Position numbers and translations under genes: made by a program. The notes under the pieces are model-generated. The model saw only the letters and a program-made list of their open reading frames with translations. It was not told where the DNA came from and did no database searches. 64,000 bases of DNA from Loktanella sp. 3ANDIMAR09 (GTDB taxonomy: Bacteria > Pseudomonadota > Alphaproteobacteria > Rhodobacterales > Rhodobacteraceae). Location: positions 62,001-126,000 of the forward strand of contig NZ_LJAK01000003.1 of the NCBI RefSeq assembly GCF_001420005.1. Direction: 5' to 3'. This document shows positions 8,980 to 17,092 of this stretch, one piece after another. Each line of letters opens with the position of its first letter. The first letter of the stretch is position 1.

Positions 8980-9858
8980 ATGAATCATCTCAACGTATCG
9001 CTGTCGGCAGGTTTGTATCTGGTCGCGACGCCCATCGGCACGGCGCGGGACATCACGCTGCGGGCGCTGGACATCCTTGCCAGTTGCGACTTGATCGCGG
9101 CCGAGGACACCCGCACGGCGCGCAAGCTGATGGAGATTCACGGGATTCCCCTCGGGGACCGGCGGGTCATCGCGTTTCACGATCACAGCAATGACGCCGC
9201 CGTCGCCCGCCTGGTGGATGCAATCCGGAACGGTGCATCCCTGGCCTGCGTATCCGAGGCGGGTACGCCACTGATCGCGGACCCCGGGTTTGAACTGGCC
9301 CGCGCCGTGCGCGCGGCGGGCCTGCCGGTCACAGCCGCCCCCGGCCCATCCGCGGTTGTCACCGCGCTGAGCGTCGGTGACCTGCCGACCGACCGATTTG
9401 CGTTTTGCGGGTTTCTGCCAGCTTCGCCTGCGGCGCGGCTGGCAGAGCTGGTGGATCTGCGTGATCTGCCATTCACGCTTGTTTTTTATGAATCCCCCAA
9501 ACGCGTTCATGATTTCTTAGTTGCTGCGCGCGATGCTCTGGGAGGTGATCGTCAGGCAAGTGTCTGCCGGGAACTGACCAAAAAATTCGAAGAGGTGTCG
9601 ACCGGGCGTTTGTCAGACCTGGTCGATGCTTTTGATGGCCGCAACGTGAAGGGCGAAATCGTGGTTCTGATCGGCCGCGCAGGTGCTGTCGCGGTCGTCG
9701 AGGCTGATATCGAGGTTGCCTTGCGCCAAGCGATGCAGACCATGCGGGTGAAGGATGCGGCCACGGCCGTTGCAGGTGCGATGGGCCTGCCACGCAGGCA
9801 GGTCTATCAAACTGCGCTGCAACTGGGAAAGGATGAAGAGGATGCTGGCAACCAGTGA
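8980..9858 (+). CDS. rsmI: 16S rRNA 2'-O-ribose C1402 methyltransferase
   Basis: This 292-residue enzyme methylates the 2'-OH of C1402 in 16S rRNA with S-adenosylmethionine, tuning decoding in the ribosomal P site. Signature segments are GLYLVATPIGTARDITLRAL (13-32), AAEDTRTARKLM, VSEAGTPLIADPGFELARA and the catalytic-domain FVFYESPKR-like stretch LVFYESPKRVHDF. The C-terminal helical domain carries RRQVYQTALQL. It overlaps yraN by 17 bases, the usual rsmI-yraN arrangement. Confidence 0.96.
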   Translation: MNHLNVSLSAGLYLVATPIGTARDITLRALDILASCDLIAAEDTRTARKLMEIHGIPLGDRRVIAFHDHSNDAAVARLVDAIRNGASLACVSEAGTPLIADPGFELARAVRAAGLPVTAAPGPSAVVTALSVGDLPTDRFAFCGFLPASPAARLAELVDLRDLPFTLVFYESPKRVHDFLVAARDALGGDRQASVCRELTKKFEEVSTGRLSDLVDAFDGRNVKGEIVVLIGRAGAVAVVEADIEVALRQAMQTMRVKDAATAVAGAMGLPRRQVYQTALQLGKDEEDAGNQ

Positions 9859-10228
9859 CCGGACCCGGCAACATCGGGGGCGGTGCAATCATTTGGCAGG
9901 CGCGGCTGCGGAACAATCAGTGGCTATGGCCTATGATCGACGTGGCTGTGCGACAGCCGCGCGGCGCTGGCGGGGGCAGGCAGGCGAAATCGACCTGATC
10001 GTGCGGGACGGCGACACCATCGTTTTCGTCGAAGTCAAAAAGAGCCGAAGTTTCGCGCAGGCCGCCGCCCGTGTCACGCGACGACAGGCGGACAGGATCT
10101 GCCGCGCTGCGATGGAATACGTGGCGGGTGAACCTACAGGACAGCTGACCAGAATGCGGTTCGATGTCGGTCTGGTCGATTCGGTCGGTGCCGTCCGTAT
10201 TGTGCCAAATGCATTCGGTGGTTGGTAA
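9842..10228 (+). CDS. yraN: YraN family (UPF0102) putative nuclease-fold protein
   Basis: This 128-residue protein shows the PD-(D/E)XK-like core of the UPF0102 family: [26 protein letters not shown], with Asp in EIDLI and Glu-x-Lys in VEVK. The family resembles Holliday-junction resolvase folds, but its cellular role is not established. ATG 9842 is chosen because AAAGGA lies eight bases upstream; ATG 9833 is in frame but sits directly on that Shine-Dalgarno sequence. Translation is probably coupled to rsmI, whose stop lies inside this gene. Confidence 0.9.
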   Translation: MLATSDRTRQHRGRCNHLAGAAAEQSVAMAYDRRGCATAARRWRGQAGEIDLIVRDGDTIVFVEVKKSRSFAQAAARVTRRQADRICRAAMEYVAGEPTGQLTRMRFDVGLVDSVGAVRIVPNAFGGW

Positions 10229-10296
10229 CCCGCCATTGCCGACCGCGCCTGCCTGCGCCATATCCCCATCAGGACCCGCACGCAGGAGCAGTGACC

Positions 10297-11241
10297 ATGT
10301 CGTTGAAAATCGCCTTTCAGATGGACCCGATCGGACCAATTGATATCAACGCCGACAGCACCTTTCGGATCGCAGAAGAGGCGCAGGCGCGGGGGCATCA
10401 GTTGTTCTACTACACGCCGGACCGGATCGCGTTCGACACCGGGCGCGTGACGGCGCGCGGCTGGCCGCTGACGGTTCGCCGCGAAAAGGGCAACCATTTC
10501 ACGCTAGGCGCCGAGACAACCGTCGATCTGGCCGATTTTGACGTGGTCTGGCTGCGGCAGGATCCACCATTCGACATGGGGTACATTACGACCACTCACC
10601 TGCTTGACATGATTCACCCCGACACACTTGTGGTGAATGATCCGTTCTGGGTGCGCAATTACCCTGAAAAACTGCTGGTTCTGGAATTCCAGGACCTCAC
10701 GCCGCCCACGATGATTGCGCGCGATCTGGACACGCTCAAGGCATTTCGGGCGACGCACGGCGATGTCATTCTCAAGCCGCTCTACGGCAACGGCGGTGCG
10801 GGCGTGTTCAAACTGAGCCAGTCAGACGGCAATCTTGCATCCCTGCACGAGCTGTTTTCCGACATCAATCGCGAGCCGTTGATCATGCAGAAATTCCTGC
10901 CCGCCGTCACCAAGGGTGACAAGCGCGTCATCCTGGTCGATGGCGAACCTGTCGGCGCAATCAACCGCGTGCCGGCCGCAGGCGAGACGCGGTCGAACAT
11001 GCATGTCGGAGGCCGCCCCGAAAAGGTGGAACTGACCGACCGCGACCGTGAAATCTGTGCGCGGATCGGGCCGTTGTTGCGTGAAAAGGGCCAGATTTTC
11101 GTAGGAATCGATGTGATTGGTGACTGGTTGACGGAAATCAACGTGACCTCGCCAACCGGGATTCAGGAGCTTGAACGCTTTGACGGGACCAATGTGGCGG
11201 CCCTGATTTGGGAAGCGATCGAGGCCCGTCGCCTAGCGTAG
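10297..11241 (+). CDS. gshB: Glutathione synthetase
   Basis: This 314-residue ATP-grasp ligase joins gamma-glutamylcysteine and glycine to make glutathione in the cytoplasm. The N-terminus [20 protein letters not shown] is the diagnostic GshB opening. The ATP-grasp core shows [18 protein letters not shown], the glycine-rich loop over ATP, and later [15 protein letters not shown] near the Mg and substrate site. ATG 10297 follows CAGGAGCAGTGACC. It overlaps the convergent DUF2125 gene by nine bases. A ChaC-like glutathione-degrading gene lies about 1 kb downstream and other glutathione-linked genes occur through the window. Confidence 0.97.
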   Translation: MSLKIAFQMDPIGPIDINADSTFRIAEEAQARGHQLFYYTPDRIAFDTGRVTARGWPLTVRREKGNHFTLGAETTVDLADFDVVWLRQDPPFDMGYITTTHLLDMIHPDTLVVNDPFWVRNYPEKLLVLEFQDLTPPTMIARDLDTLKAFRATHGDVILKPLYGNGGAGVFKLSQSDGNLASLHELFSDINREPLIMQKFLPAVTKGDKRVILVDGEPVGAINRVPAAGETRSNMHVGGRPEKVELTDRDREICARIGPLLREKGQIFVGIDVIGDWLTEINVTSPTGIQELERFDGTNVAALIWEAIEARRLA

Positions 11242-12195
11242 ACGCGGGGCCGGGCCCAGGGGCAGGGGGCCCAGCATCATGTCCCCCCCGGCAAAGGTCA
11301 GCGGCAGTTGCAGATTGTCGCTGCCACCCGACAGCATCCGCAAACCGCTGGTCAGCGCAGGCAACAGGTTGGGTGGCACCACCCCGGCGTCGTTCGCCAA
11401 CGCAAGCATGTCGCGCCAGTTCGCCACCTGCAACAGGATGCGCCCGTCGGGATAACCGCCTGCATCAACCGTCACCTCGCCCGTGCCGCCCAGGCGCAGT
11501 GACCCCCAGCTCAGGTCGATTTCGCTGATCGTCAGGGTTTCGAGCAGTGGTGGTTGCGTCGGCGTTGTGCGGTCAAGTGGCCGGTCGAGGACCGCCGTGA
11601 TGTCAGCGGTCATCCGAGCGGCCGCGTCAGGCAGCCCGGCCAGCGGCAGGACGGGCATGATATCGGCCAGACTGACATAGCCTTCGTAGGTGTTGGCCGC
11701 CGGACCTGCTGCGCGCATCGCGATCAATGCCGCCCCCGTAGTCGCCTGCCAGCCTGCATCGGAACGGATGTTCAGGGTGGCGGCCTCGGCCGTCAGGGCC
11801 TCGAACGCAAGTGACGGCGAGGCCGCGACCTTGACGTTGGCACGCAGGTTTTCCGATCCAATTGCCAGCACCTGTTGGCCCAGGCGCAGCGTCTGCTCTG
11901 GTGGCAATGTGGCGATCACGCTGTTGGGCCGATAGCTGAGGGCTGCGGTCTGAACGACAGGGGCCCGCCATGCGATCAAATCGGACGGACTGCGCACAGA
12001 CAGGTTCGTCGCGGTGACGTCAAAGCGCGATGGAAACCCGGAGGTGTCGAGCTTTTCCGTATCGATCTCCCAGCCGCGTGTTTCGGCAGCCGTCATCGCC
12101 GATTCCAGCCCGCTGTTCAGGCCTTGGGTGGCGATGAACCAATACCCCGAATAAAGCGCGCTCAGCGCAAGAACCACAACCAACAAAGCCTTCAT
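11233..12195 (-). CDS. DUF2125 domain-containing envelope protein
   Basis: This 320-residue protein begins with a clear membrane anchor or signal ([20 protein letters not shown]) and continues with alternating beta-strand-like text such as [35 protein letters not shown] and [20 protein letters not shown]. That pattern fits DUF2125, a family of alphaproteobacterial exported proteins of unknown function with a lipid-tube or AsmA-like feel. ATG 12195 is preceded by GAGGGTGAGATC. It is divergent from the ChaC-like gene (63-base gap) and convergent with gshB. The domain call rests on recall of the family's appearance, so function is left open. Confidence 0.75.
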   Translation of the reverse strand: MKALLVVVLALSALYSGYWFIATQGLNSGLESAMTAAETRGWEIDTEKLDTSGFPSRFDVTATNLSVRSPSDLIAWRAPVVQTAALSYRPNSVIATLPPEQTLRLGQQVLAIGSENLRANVKVAASPSLAFEALTAEAATLNIRSDAGWQATTGAALIAMRAAGPAANTYEGYVSLADIMPVLPLAGLPDAAARMTADITAVLDRPLDRTTPTQPPLLETLTISEIDLSWGSLRLGGTGEVTVDAGGYPDGRILLQVANWRDMLALANDAGVVPPNLLPALTSGLRMLSGGSDNLQLPLTFAGGDMMLGPLPLGPAPRLR

Positions 12196-12258
12196 GATCT
12201 CACCCTCGCCATCGCTGTCCTTGCGGTTTATAGCGCAGGCAAAGAAAGGACCACCCGC

Positions 12259-12789
12259 ATGAGTCTTTGGGTTTTTGGGTATGGATCGCTGTTGTGGAAA
12301 ACCGGGTTTACCCCGGTGGAACAACGTCGTGCGGTGCTGCGCGATTATCACCGCAGTTTCTGCATGCTGTCGATCCATCACCGGGGCACCGTTGCGGAAC
12401 CGGGCCTGGTTCTGGCGCTGGATGCGGTGCCGGGTGCGACCTGCACCGGGGTGGCATTTCGCGCCGCCGACGCAGAGGCGGACGCCGTTCTGGCGATGCT
12501 GCGCGAACGCGAATTGATCTCTTCGGCCTATGTCGAGCACGCGTTGACGCTGGAAACGGCCGAGGGACCATTGCAATCGCTCGCTTATGTGATCGACCCG
12601 GCCCATGAACAATATGTGCAACTGGATCTGGAAACTCAGGCACAAATGATCGCACGGGCGGTGGGGGGCATGGGACCAAACCCTGATTACCTGTTCAACA
12701 CGGCGGCCCTGCTTGACCAGATGGGGATCGCGGATCCCGAAATGGTGTGGCTGTCCACACGGGTCCGTGCACTGATCGGGCAGGAATAA
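12259..12789 (+). CDS. ChaC-like gamma-glutamylcyclotransferase (glutathione degradation)
   Basis: This 176-residue protein opens with WVFGYGSLLWKTGF (4-17), the GYGS substrate-binding loop of the ChaC/GGCT fold. MLRERELISSAYVEH, with a Glu in the catalytic position expected for the family, and later DPAHEQYVQLDLETQAQMIARAVGGMGPN complete the ChaC pattern. The predicted reaction is cleavage of glutathione to 5-oxoproline and Cys-Gly in the cytoplasm. AAAGGA lies eight bases before ATG 12259. Its position next to gshB suggests local control of glutathione turnover, although the two genes are not in one transcript unit without crossing the opposite-strand DUF2125 gene. Confidence 0.88.
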   Translation: MSLWVFGYGSLLWKTGFTPVEQRRAVLRDYHRSFCMLSIHHRGTVAEPGLVLALDAVPGATCTGVAFRAADAEADAVLAMLRERELISSAYVEHALTLETAEGPLQSLAYVIDPAHEQYVQLDLETQAQMIARAVGGMGPNPDYLFNTAALLDQMGIADPEMVWLSTRVRALIGQE

Positions 12790-12847
12790 TCGTTTCCAGC
12801 CTGCCATTTGCCCGTTAGGCTGCGCAAAACAGAGCAGGACCAGCCCC

Positions 12848-14011
12848 TTGTCCGAAGACCGAAAACCCAGGCTAGAACCACAGTTTTCGCAACCCGTCCG
12901 GCAGATCACGTCGATGTTGATCGTGCTGGCGCTGGTGGCGGCCGGTCTCTATGTCAGCTACCCGCAGATGCGCGGCATCTTTTTGTCGAACCCCTATCTG
13001 AACGGCGCGATCCTGTTGGTGTTCGTCATCGGCGTGTATTCGACCTTTGCCCAGGTCTATCAGCTGATGAAATCCGTTGAATGGATCGAAGGCTTTGCCG
13101 CGGGCCGGTCCGGGCATCACCTGACCAAGGCCCCGTCGCTGCTGGCTCCGCTGGCAACATTGCTCCGGTCGGTGGGCAAACGGATGCAGATCAGTGCCAC
13201 GTCCAGCCGTTCGATCCAGGATTCCGTGGCACAGCGCATCGACGAGGATCGAGAGATCACGCGCTATATCGGCAATACGCTGATTTTCCTGGGCCTTTTG
13301 GGAACGTTCTACGGGCTCGCCACCACGGTTCCGGCCTTGGTTGATACCATCCGGTCCCTGTCACCGGCCGATGGCGAAAGCGGCGAGGACGTGTTCGGCC
13401 GGTTGCAACAGGGCCTCGAAAGCCAGCTTGGCGGCATGGGGACGGCGTTTTCGTCGTCACTGCTGGGATTGGCGGGGTCGTTGATCGTTGGTTTGCTGGA
13501 ATTGTTCGCAGGCCACGGGCAAAACCGGTTCTATCGCGAGCTGGAGGAATGGCTGTCCACCATCACGCGTCTTGGTTTCGCCAGCGGCGAAGAAGGCAGC
13601 AACGAGGACAGCGCGATGCTGTCTGCCTTTGCCGAACACATGGGCACCCAGCTGGACGCAATGGAAGCGATGTTCGCCCGCGCTGAAAACACGTCACGCG
13701 AGGCGGATGAACACCTGAGCCAGTTGGCGCGCACGATCGACCGTCTGGTGGATGCGCAACGGGGCACGGGAACGGACGCAGCCCTGCTGACCCGCATTGC
13801 CGAAGGTCAGGAACGCCTGATCGCCAAGCTGGAGGACGGCGGTGTCGATGGTCTGGATGCCGAAAGCCGGATGCGTTTGCGGTCGATGGATACGCAGATG
13901 CTGCGCCTGACCGAGGAAATGGTGTCAGGCCGTCAGGAACTGATCGGCGAACTGCGCACAGAGCTGGCGCAACTGACGCGGGCGATCCGGCAGACCCGCA
14001 AGGAGGGCTGA
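12848..14011 (+). CDS. ExbB/TolQ/MotA-like proton-channel subunit
   Basis: This 387-residue membrane protein starts with TTG (AGGA eight bases upstream). Two N-terminal membrane segments (about 23-40 and 52-68) are followed by a cytoplasmic stretch. The ExbB/MotA core then follows: GNTLIFLGLLGTFYGLATTVPAL (about 144-166) and GTAFSSSLLGLAGSLIVGLLELF (about 199-221), the two pore-lining helices of the family. Residues 250-387 are hydrophilic and helical (EHLSQLARTIDRL, LTEEMVSGRQELIGELRTEL), a probable cytoplasmic coiled coil. It is one base upstream of the next gene, which carries the matching MotB-like partner, and no ExbD or TonB gene is nearby. Inference: together they form a proton-motive stator unit of unknown purpose. 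Confidence 0.82.
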   Translation: MSEDRKPRLEPQFSQPVRQITSMLIVLALVAAGLYVSYPQMRGIFLSNPYLNGAILLVFVIGVYSTFAQVYQLMKSVEWIEGFAAGRSGHHLTKAPSLLAPLATLLRSVGKRMQISATSSRSIQDSVAQRIDEDREITRYIGNTLIFLGLLGTFYGLATTVPALVDTIRSLSPADGESGEDVFGRLQQGLESQLGGMGTAFSSSLLGLAGSLIVGLLELFAGHGQNRFYRELEEWLSTITRLGFASGEEGSNEDSAMLSAFAEHMGTQLDAMEAMFARAENTSREADEHLSQLARTIDRLVDAQRGTGTDAALLTRIAEGQERLIAKLEDGGVDGLDAESRMRLRSMDTQMLRLTEEMVSGRQELIGELRTELAQLTRAIRQTRKEG

Positions 14012-14012
14012 C

Positions 14013-16127
14013 ATGGCCCTGTCGCGCCGCAGTCAACGGATGAATTCGACGATTTGGCCCGGTTTCGTGGATGCGATGACCGGACTGTTGCTGGTTCTGA
14101 TGTTCGTGCTCACGATCTTTATGGTGATCCAGTTCGTTCTGCGCGAAACGATCAGCGGTCAGGCGACGCAACTGGATGAACTGGCAGGACAGATCGCGTC
14201 ATTGACGACGGCGCTGGGCCTTGAACAATCGCTGACGGCGACGCTGACCGCCGACCTTGATCGGGCCAATGACACGGCCGATGCGCAGGCCAGCCGGATT
14301 GCAGCCTTGATCGGTGAACGCGATGCGGCCGCTGACGCGCTGGTTGCCGCGCAAAACACGATCACCGGGTTCGAGGCCCAGGTCGCGGGCCTGCTGGCAC
14401 AGCGCAGCGATCTGACGGCCCAGGTCGATGACCTGCAAAACCGCGAGGCCGCGCTGCTCAGCGAACAGGAACAGTTGAACCTCGCTCTTGCGACAGCCCG
14501 CGACGAGGTCGACGCCCAGGCCGAGGCGGCGCGCCTGGCTGCTGCCCGACGCGCGGCATTGCAGGCGATGATTGCCGATCTGGAACGACAAACCACTGAT
14601 CAGGGTGCGCAGATTTCCGAGCTGGAGGCCGCACAGCTGGCGGATGCCGCGGCGGCCGAGGCCCTGCGGCAGCGGTTGTCGGATGCCGATGCGGAGCTGA
14701 CGGCGATGACCCTCGCGCTTGAGGAACAGCGCCGCGAGGCCGAGGAAACACTGACCCTTTTGGCCGCGACGCGGGCGGCACGCGACGAATTGGACATGAA
14801 CCTGTCTGCGGCCCTTTTGGCCCAGCAGCAGGCCGAAGGCGATCTGTCGGCGGCGCTCTCGCAGGGCGATGACCTGGATGCCCGGCTGGTTGCGGCATTG
14901 GCACTTCAGGAAAGCACGGCCGCCGAACTGGATGCGGCCCGGGCAGCACTGGATTCCAGTCAGGCGCAGGCAGAGGAACTGACCGCCCGTCTGGCGGCTG
15001 CCGCGATCGCAGGGCGGCAGACCGAGGCGGAACTGGACAGCGCGCGCGCGGCACTCGATGCTGCTCTTGCCGATGGTGCGGCGCAGCTGGACGACATTCA
15101 GGCGCAACTGGCCGCGGCCATCCTGGCGCAGCAGGCTGCAGAAACGCAGGCGGAAAACGCGGGCGCACGGTCTGCAACGCTCGAGGATCGTCTGGCCGAA
15201 GCGTTGCTGGCGCGGGACGAATTGTCCGCGCAGGTGAACGCGCTGCGCGAGACGACAACGGACGTTGATCAGCAACGGGCCGACATCAATGCGCGTTTGG
15301 CCGCCGCCCTAGCCGCGCGTACCGCCGCCGAGGATCTGGCAGACCAGCAGTCTGTCGCACTGGCCGAGGCCAATCGCCGCCTGAGCGAGGAAGAGGCGCA
15401 AAGCGCCGAGGCGCAGCGACAGACTGCCTTGTTGAACGAACAGGTCGCGGCCCTGCGCACGCAGGTCGGCACGCTGCAATCGTTGCTGAACGTCGCCAAT
15501 CAGGACAGTCAGGATGCCGACGTGCAGATCGAACAGCTGGGCGCACAGCTGAACACCGCGCTGGCGCGTGTCGCTGCCGAAGAACGCCGCCGCCGCGCAC
15601 TGGAAGAGGCGGAGCGCACCCGGCTCGAGGCCGAGGCGGCACGCCTCGCGGCAGAGGCGCAGAATCTGGAACGATTCCGGTCGGATTTCTTTGGTCAGGT
15701 GCGCGAGGCGGTCGAGGGACTGGCTGGTGTCCGGATCGAGGGGGATCGTTTCGTGTTCTCGTCAGAGGTGCTGTTCAACCCCGGATCGGCCACGCTCTCG
15801 CCGCAGGGCCGCGGCGAGATCGCGAATGTCGCCAGCCTGTTGCGCCAGATCGCATCCGATATCCCAGACAGCATCGATTGGATCATTCGCGTCGATGGCC
15901 ACACGGACAATGTCCCCCTGTCCGGCCAGGGCGAGTTTCTGGATAACTGGGAACTGAGCCAGGCGCGCGCCCTGTCGGTCGTCCGCTACATGGAGGATTT
16001 TCTGGGTATTCCTCCGACGCGGTTGGCGGCAAACGGGTTTGGGGAATTTCAGCCGATCAACAGCGCCGACACGCCCGAGGCCCGCGCGCAGAACCGCCGG
16101 ATCGAGCTGAAACTGACAGAGCGTTAA
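14013..16127 (+). CDS. MotB/OmpA-like partner with ~500-residue coiled coil
   Basis: This 704-residue protein has three parts. Residues 1-50 hold a single membrane helix, PGFVDAMTGLLLVLMFVLTI, with Asp20 placed as the proton-carrying Asp of MotB, ExbD and ZorB. Residues about 50-560 are an Ala/Gln/Glu-rich coiled coil in which an x-A-R-L-A-A-A-L motif recurs at mostly heptad-multiple spacings (28, 35 or 36 residues). The last ~135 residues are an OmpA/MotB peptidoglycan-binding domain (NPGSATLSPQGRGEI, RVDGHTDNVPLSG, NWELSQARALSVVRYM, AANGFGEFQPI, RAQNRRIELKL). It follows the ExbB-like gene with one spacer base. The family is common in alphaproteobacteria as a peptidoglycan-binding protein, but I know of no function for it. 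Confidence 0.85.
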   Translation: MALSRRSQRMNSTIWPGFVDAMTGLLLVLMFVLTIFMVIQFVLRETISGQATQLDELAGQIASLTTALGLEQSLTATLTADLDRANDTADAQASRIAALIGERDAAADALVAAQNTITGFEAQVAGLLAQRSDLTAQVDDLQNREAALLSEQEQLNLALATARDEVDAQAEAARLAAARRAALQAMIADLERQTTDQGAQISELEAAQLADAAAAEALRQRLSDADAELTAMTLALEEQRREAEETLTLLAATRAARDELDMNLSAALLAQQQAEGDLSAALSQGDDLDARLVAALALQESTAAELDAARAALDSSQAQAEELTARLAAAAIAGRQTEAELDSARAALDAALADGAAQLDDIQAQLAAAILAQQAAETQAENAGARSATLEDRLAEALLARDELSAQVNALRETTTDVDQQRADINARLAAALAARTAAEDLADQQSVALAEANRRLSEEEAQSAEAQRQTALLNEQVAALRTQVGTLQSLLNVANQDSQDADVQIEQLGAQLNTALARVAAEERRRRALEEAERTRLEAEAARLAAEAQNLERFRSDFFGQVREAVEGLAGVRIEGDRFVFSSEVLFNPGSATLSPQGRGEIANVASLLRQIASDIPDSIDWIIRVDGHTDNVPLSGQGEFLDNWELSQARALSVVRYMEDFLGIPPTRLAANGFGEFQPINSADTPEARAQNRRIELKLTER

Positions 16128-17092
16128 TTCAGCACGATTTCGGATTTCAGGACCGCCATAGGTCGGTCGGCGCGGAACAATTCGACCAGCCCAACATGCA
16201 GGCCCGGTTGCCAGCCACCGGGCGGCGTACGTCTGCCGCCCGCGCGGAACAGCTGCGCCTGTGTCCGTTCGAGGGTCTGCACATTTTCGAATATCGGGTC
16301 CATGTCCGGGCCGATGATCGTCAGGCGCAGTTCGTCGCCAGCGCGCGCGCCGAACAGATACCCCCACAACACGAGCGCGTCCGATGTCGTCGTCAGATCA
16401 TCGACTGCGGCGGTGCCTGCCTTGATCGCGCCGTAGGATGGAACCGTATCGCTGAATCCGGCTGCGATGATCCCGCCGGGTGGGGTCGGGGTGACATCCG
16501 ACCACAACCAGTCCTGTTCAGGGGCATCGCAAGTGATGACGCCATCAGGATCGTAGGGATCAACGACCTGACCGTTCTGCCGGACAGACAGGTGCAGATG
16601 CGGAAACTGGGTTTGACCCGACAGGCCGACTTGCCCCAACGGGGTGCCAGCCGTGACCAGATCGCCGTTGGCGACGCTGATCGACCCTTGGGCCAGGTGG
16701 CAATATTGGGTTTCCCATCCGTCTTCGTGACTGAGGACAACGCCATTCCCGCATTCGCGTCCGGATACGTCCGGTGCCGCTGCGTCGATTTGCAGGGCGT
16801 CTGCCATGCCGTCGCGCACCCCTGTGACCACACCATCGGCTGCGGCCAGCACGGTCACGCCAGCGGCCTGTGCCGCCAGCGAGGGCAGGGCGAAATCCGT
16901 GCCCTTGTGCCCGTCATAGGTCAGGCTGCCGCAGCGAAAATCAGACGCGCCTGCCGTCGGGTCGTGATCCACGACCTGCTGGATGTAGCAGTCAACGCCA
17001 AGATCACAGTCTATGGGCTGCGCCAATGAAAAATCCCCCGCAGCCGAAGTGGCTGCGAGGGACAATATCGCAATCGCCGTAGGCCGGATCAC
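16124..17092 (-). CDS. Secreted M23-family metallopeptidase
   Basis: This 322-residue protein has an N-terminal signal peptide (TAIAILSLAATSAAG, cleavage near residue 19). The peptidase domain keeps both zinc motifs: HKGTD (His62, Asp66) and HLHLS (His165, His167), so it should be an active endopeptidase on peptidoglycan stem peptides or bridges. Several cysteine pairs (CDLGVDC, C54, C113, C131) suggest periplasmic disulfides. About 140 C-terminal residues after the domain look beta-rich and are unassigned. It begins with GTG overlapping the clpA stop (GTGA), so it is translationally coupled to clpA. It converges with the OmpA-like gene with a four-base overlap. Confidence 0.9.
   Translation of the reverse strand: MIRPTAIAILSLAATSAAGDFSLAQPIDCDLGVDCYIQQVVDHDPTAGASDFRCGSLTYDGHKGTDFALPSLAAQAAGVTVLAAADGVVTGVRDGMADALQIDAAAPDVSGRECGNGVVLSHEDGWETQYCHLAQGSISVANGDLVTAGTPLGQVGLSGQTQFPHLHLSVRQNGQVVDPYDPDGVITCDAPEQDWLWSDVTPTPPGGIIAAGFSDTVPSYGAIKAGTAAVDDLTTTSDALVLWGYLFGARAGDELRLTIIGPDMDPIFENVQTLERTQAQLFRAGGRRTPPGGWQPGLHVGLVELFRADRPMAVLKSEIVLN

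Noticed and set aside
12848-16127. Zorya anti-phage system (ZorA/ZorB look-alikes)
   Set aside because: The channel and OmpA parts are similar in kind, but there is no ZorC, ZorD or ZorE nearby, the long coil is on the wrong partner, and the flanks are housekeeping genes.
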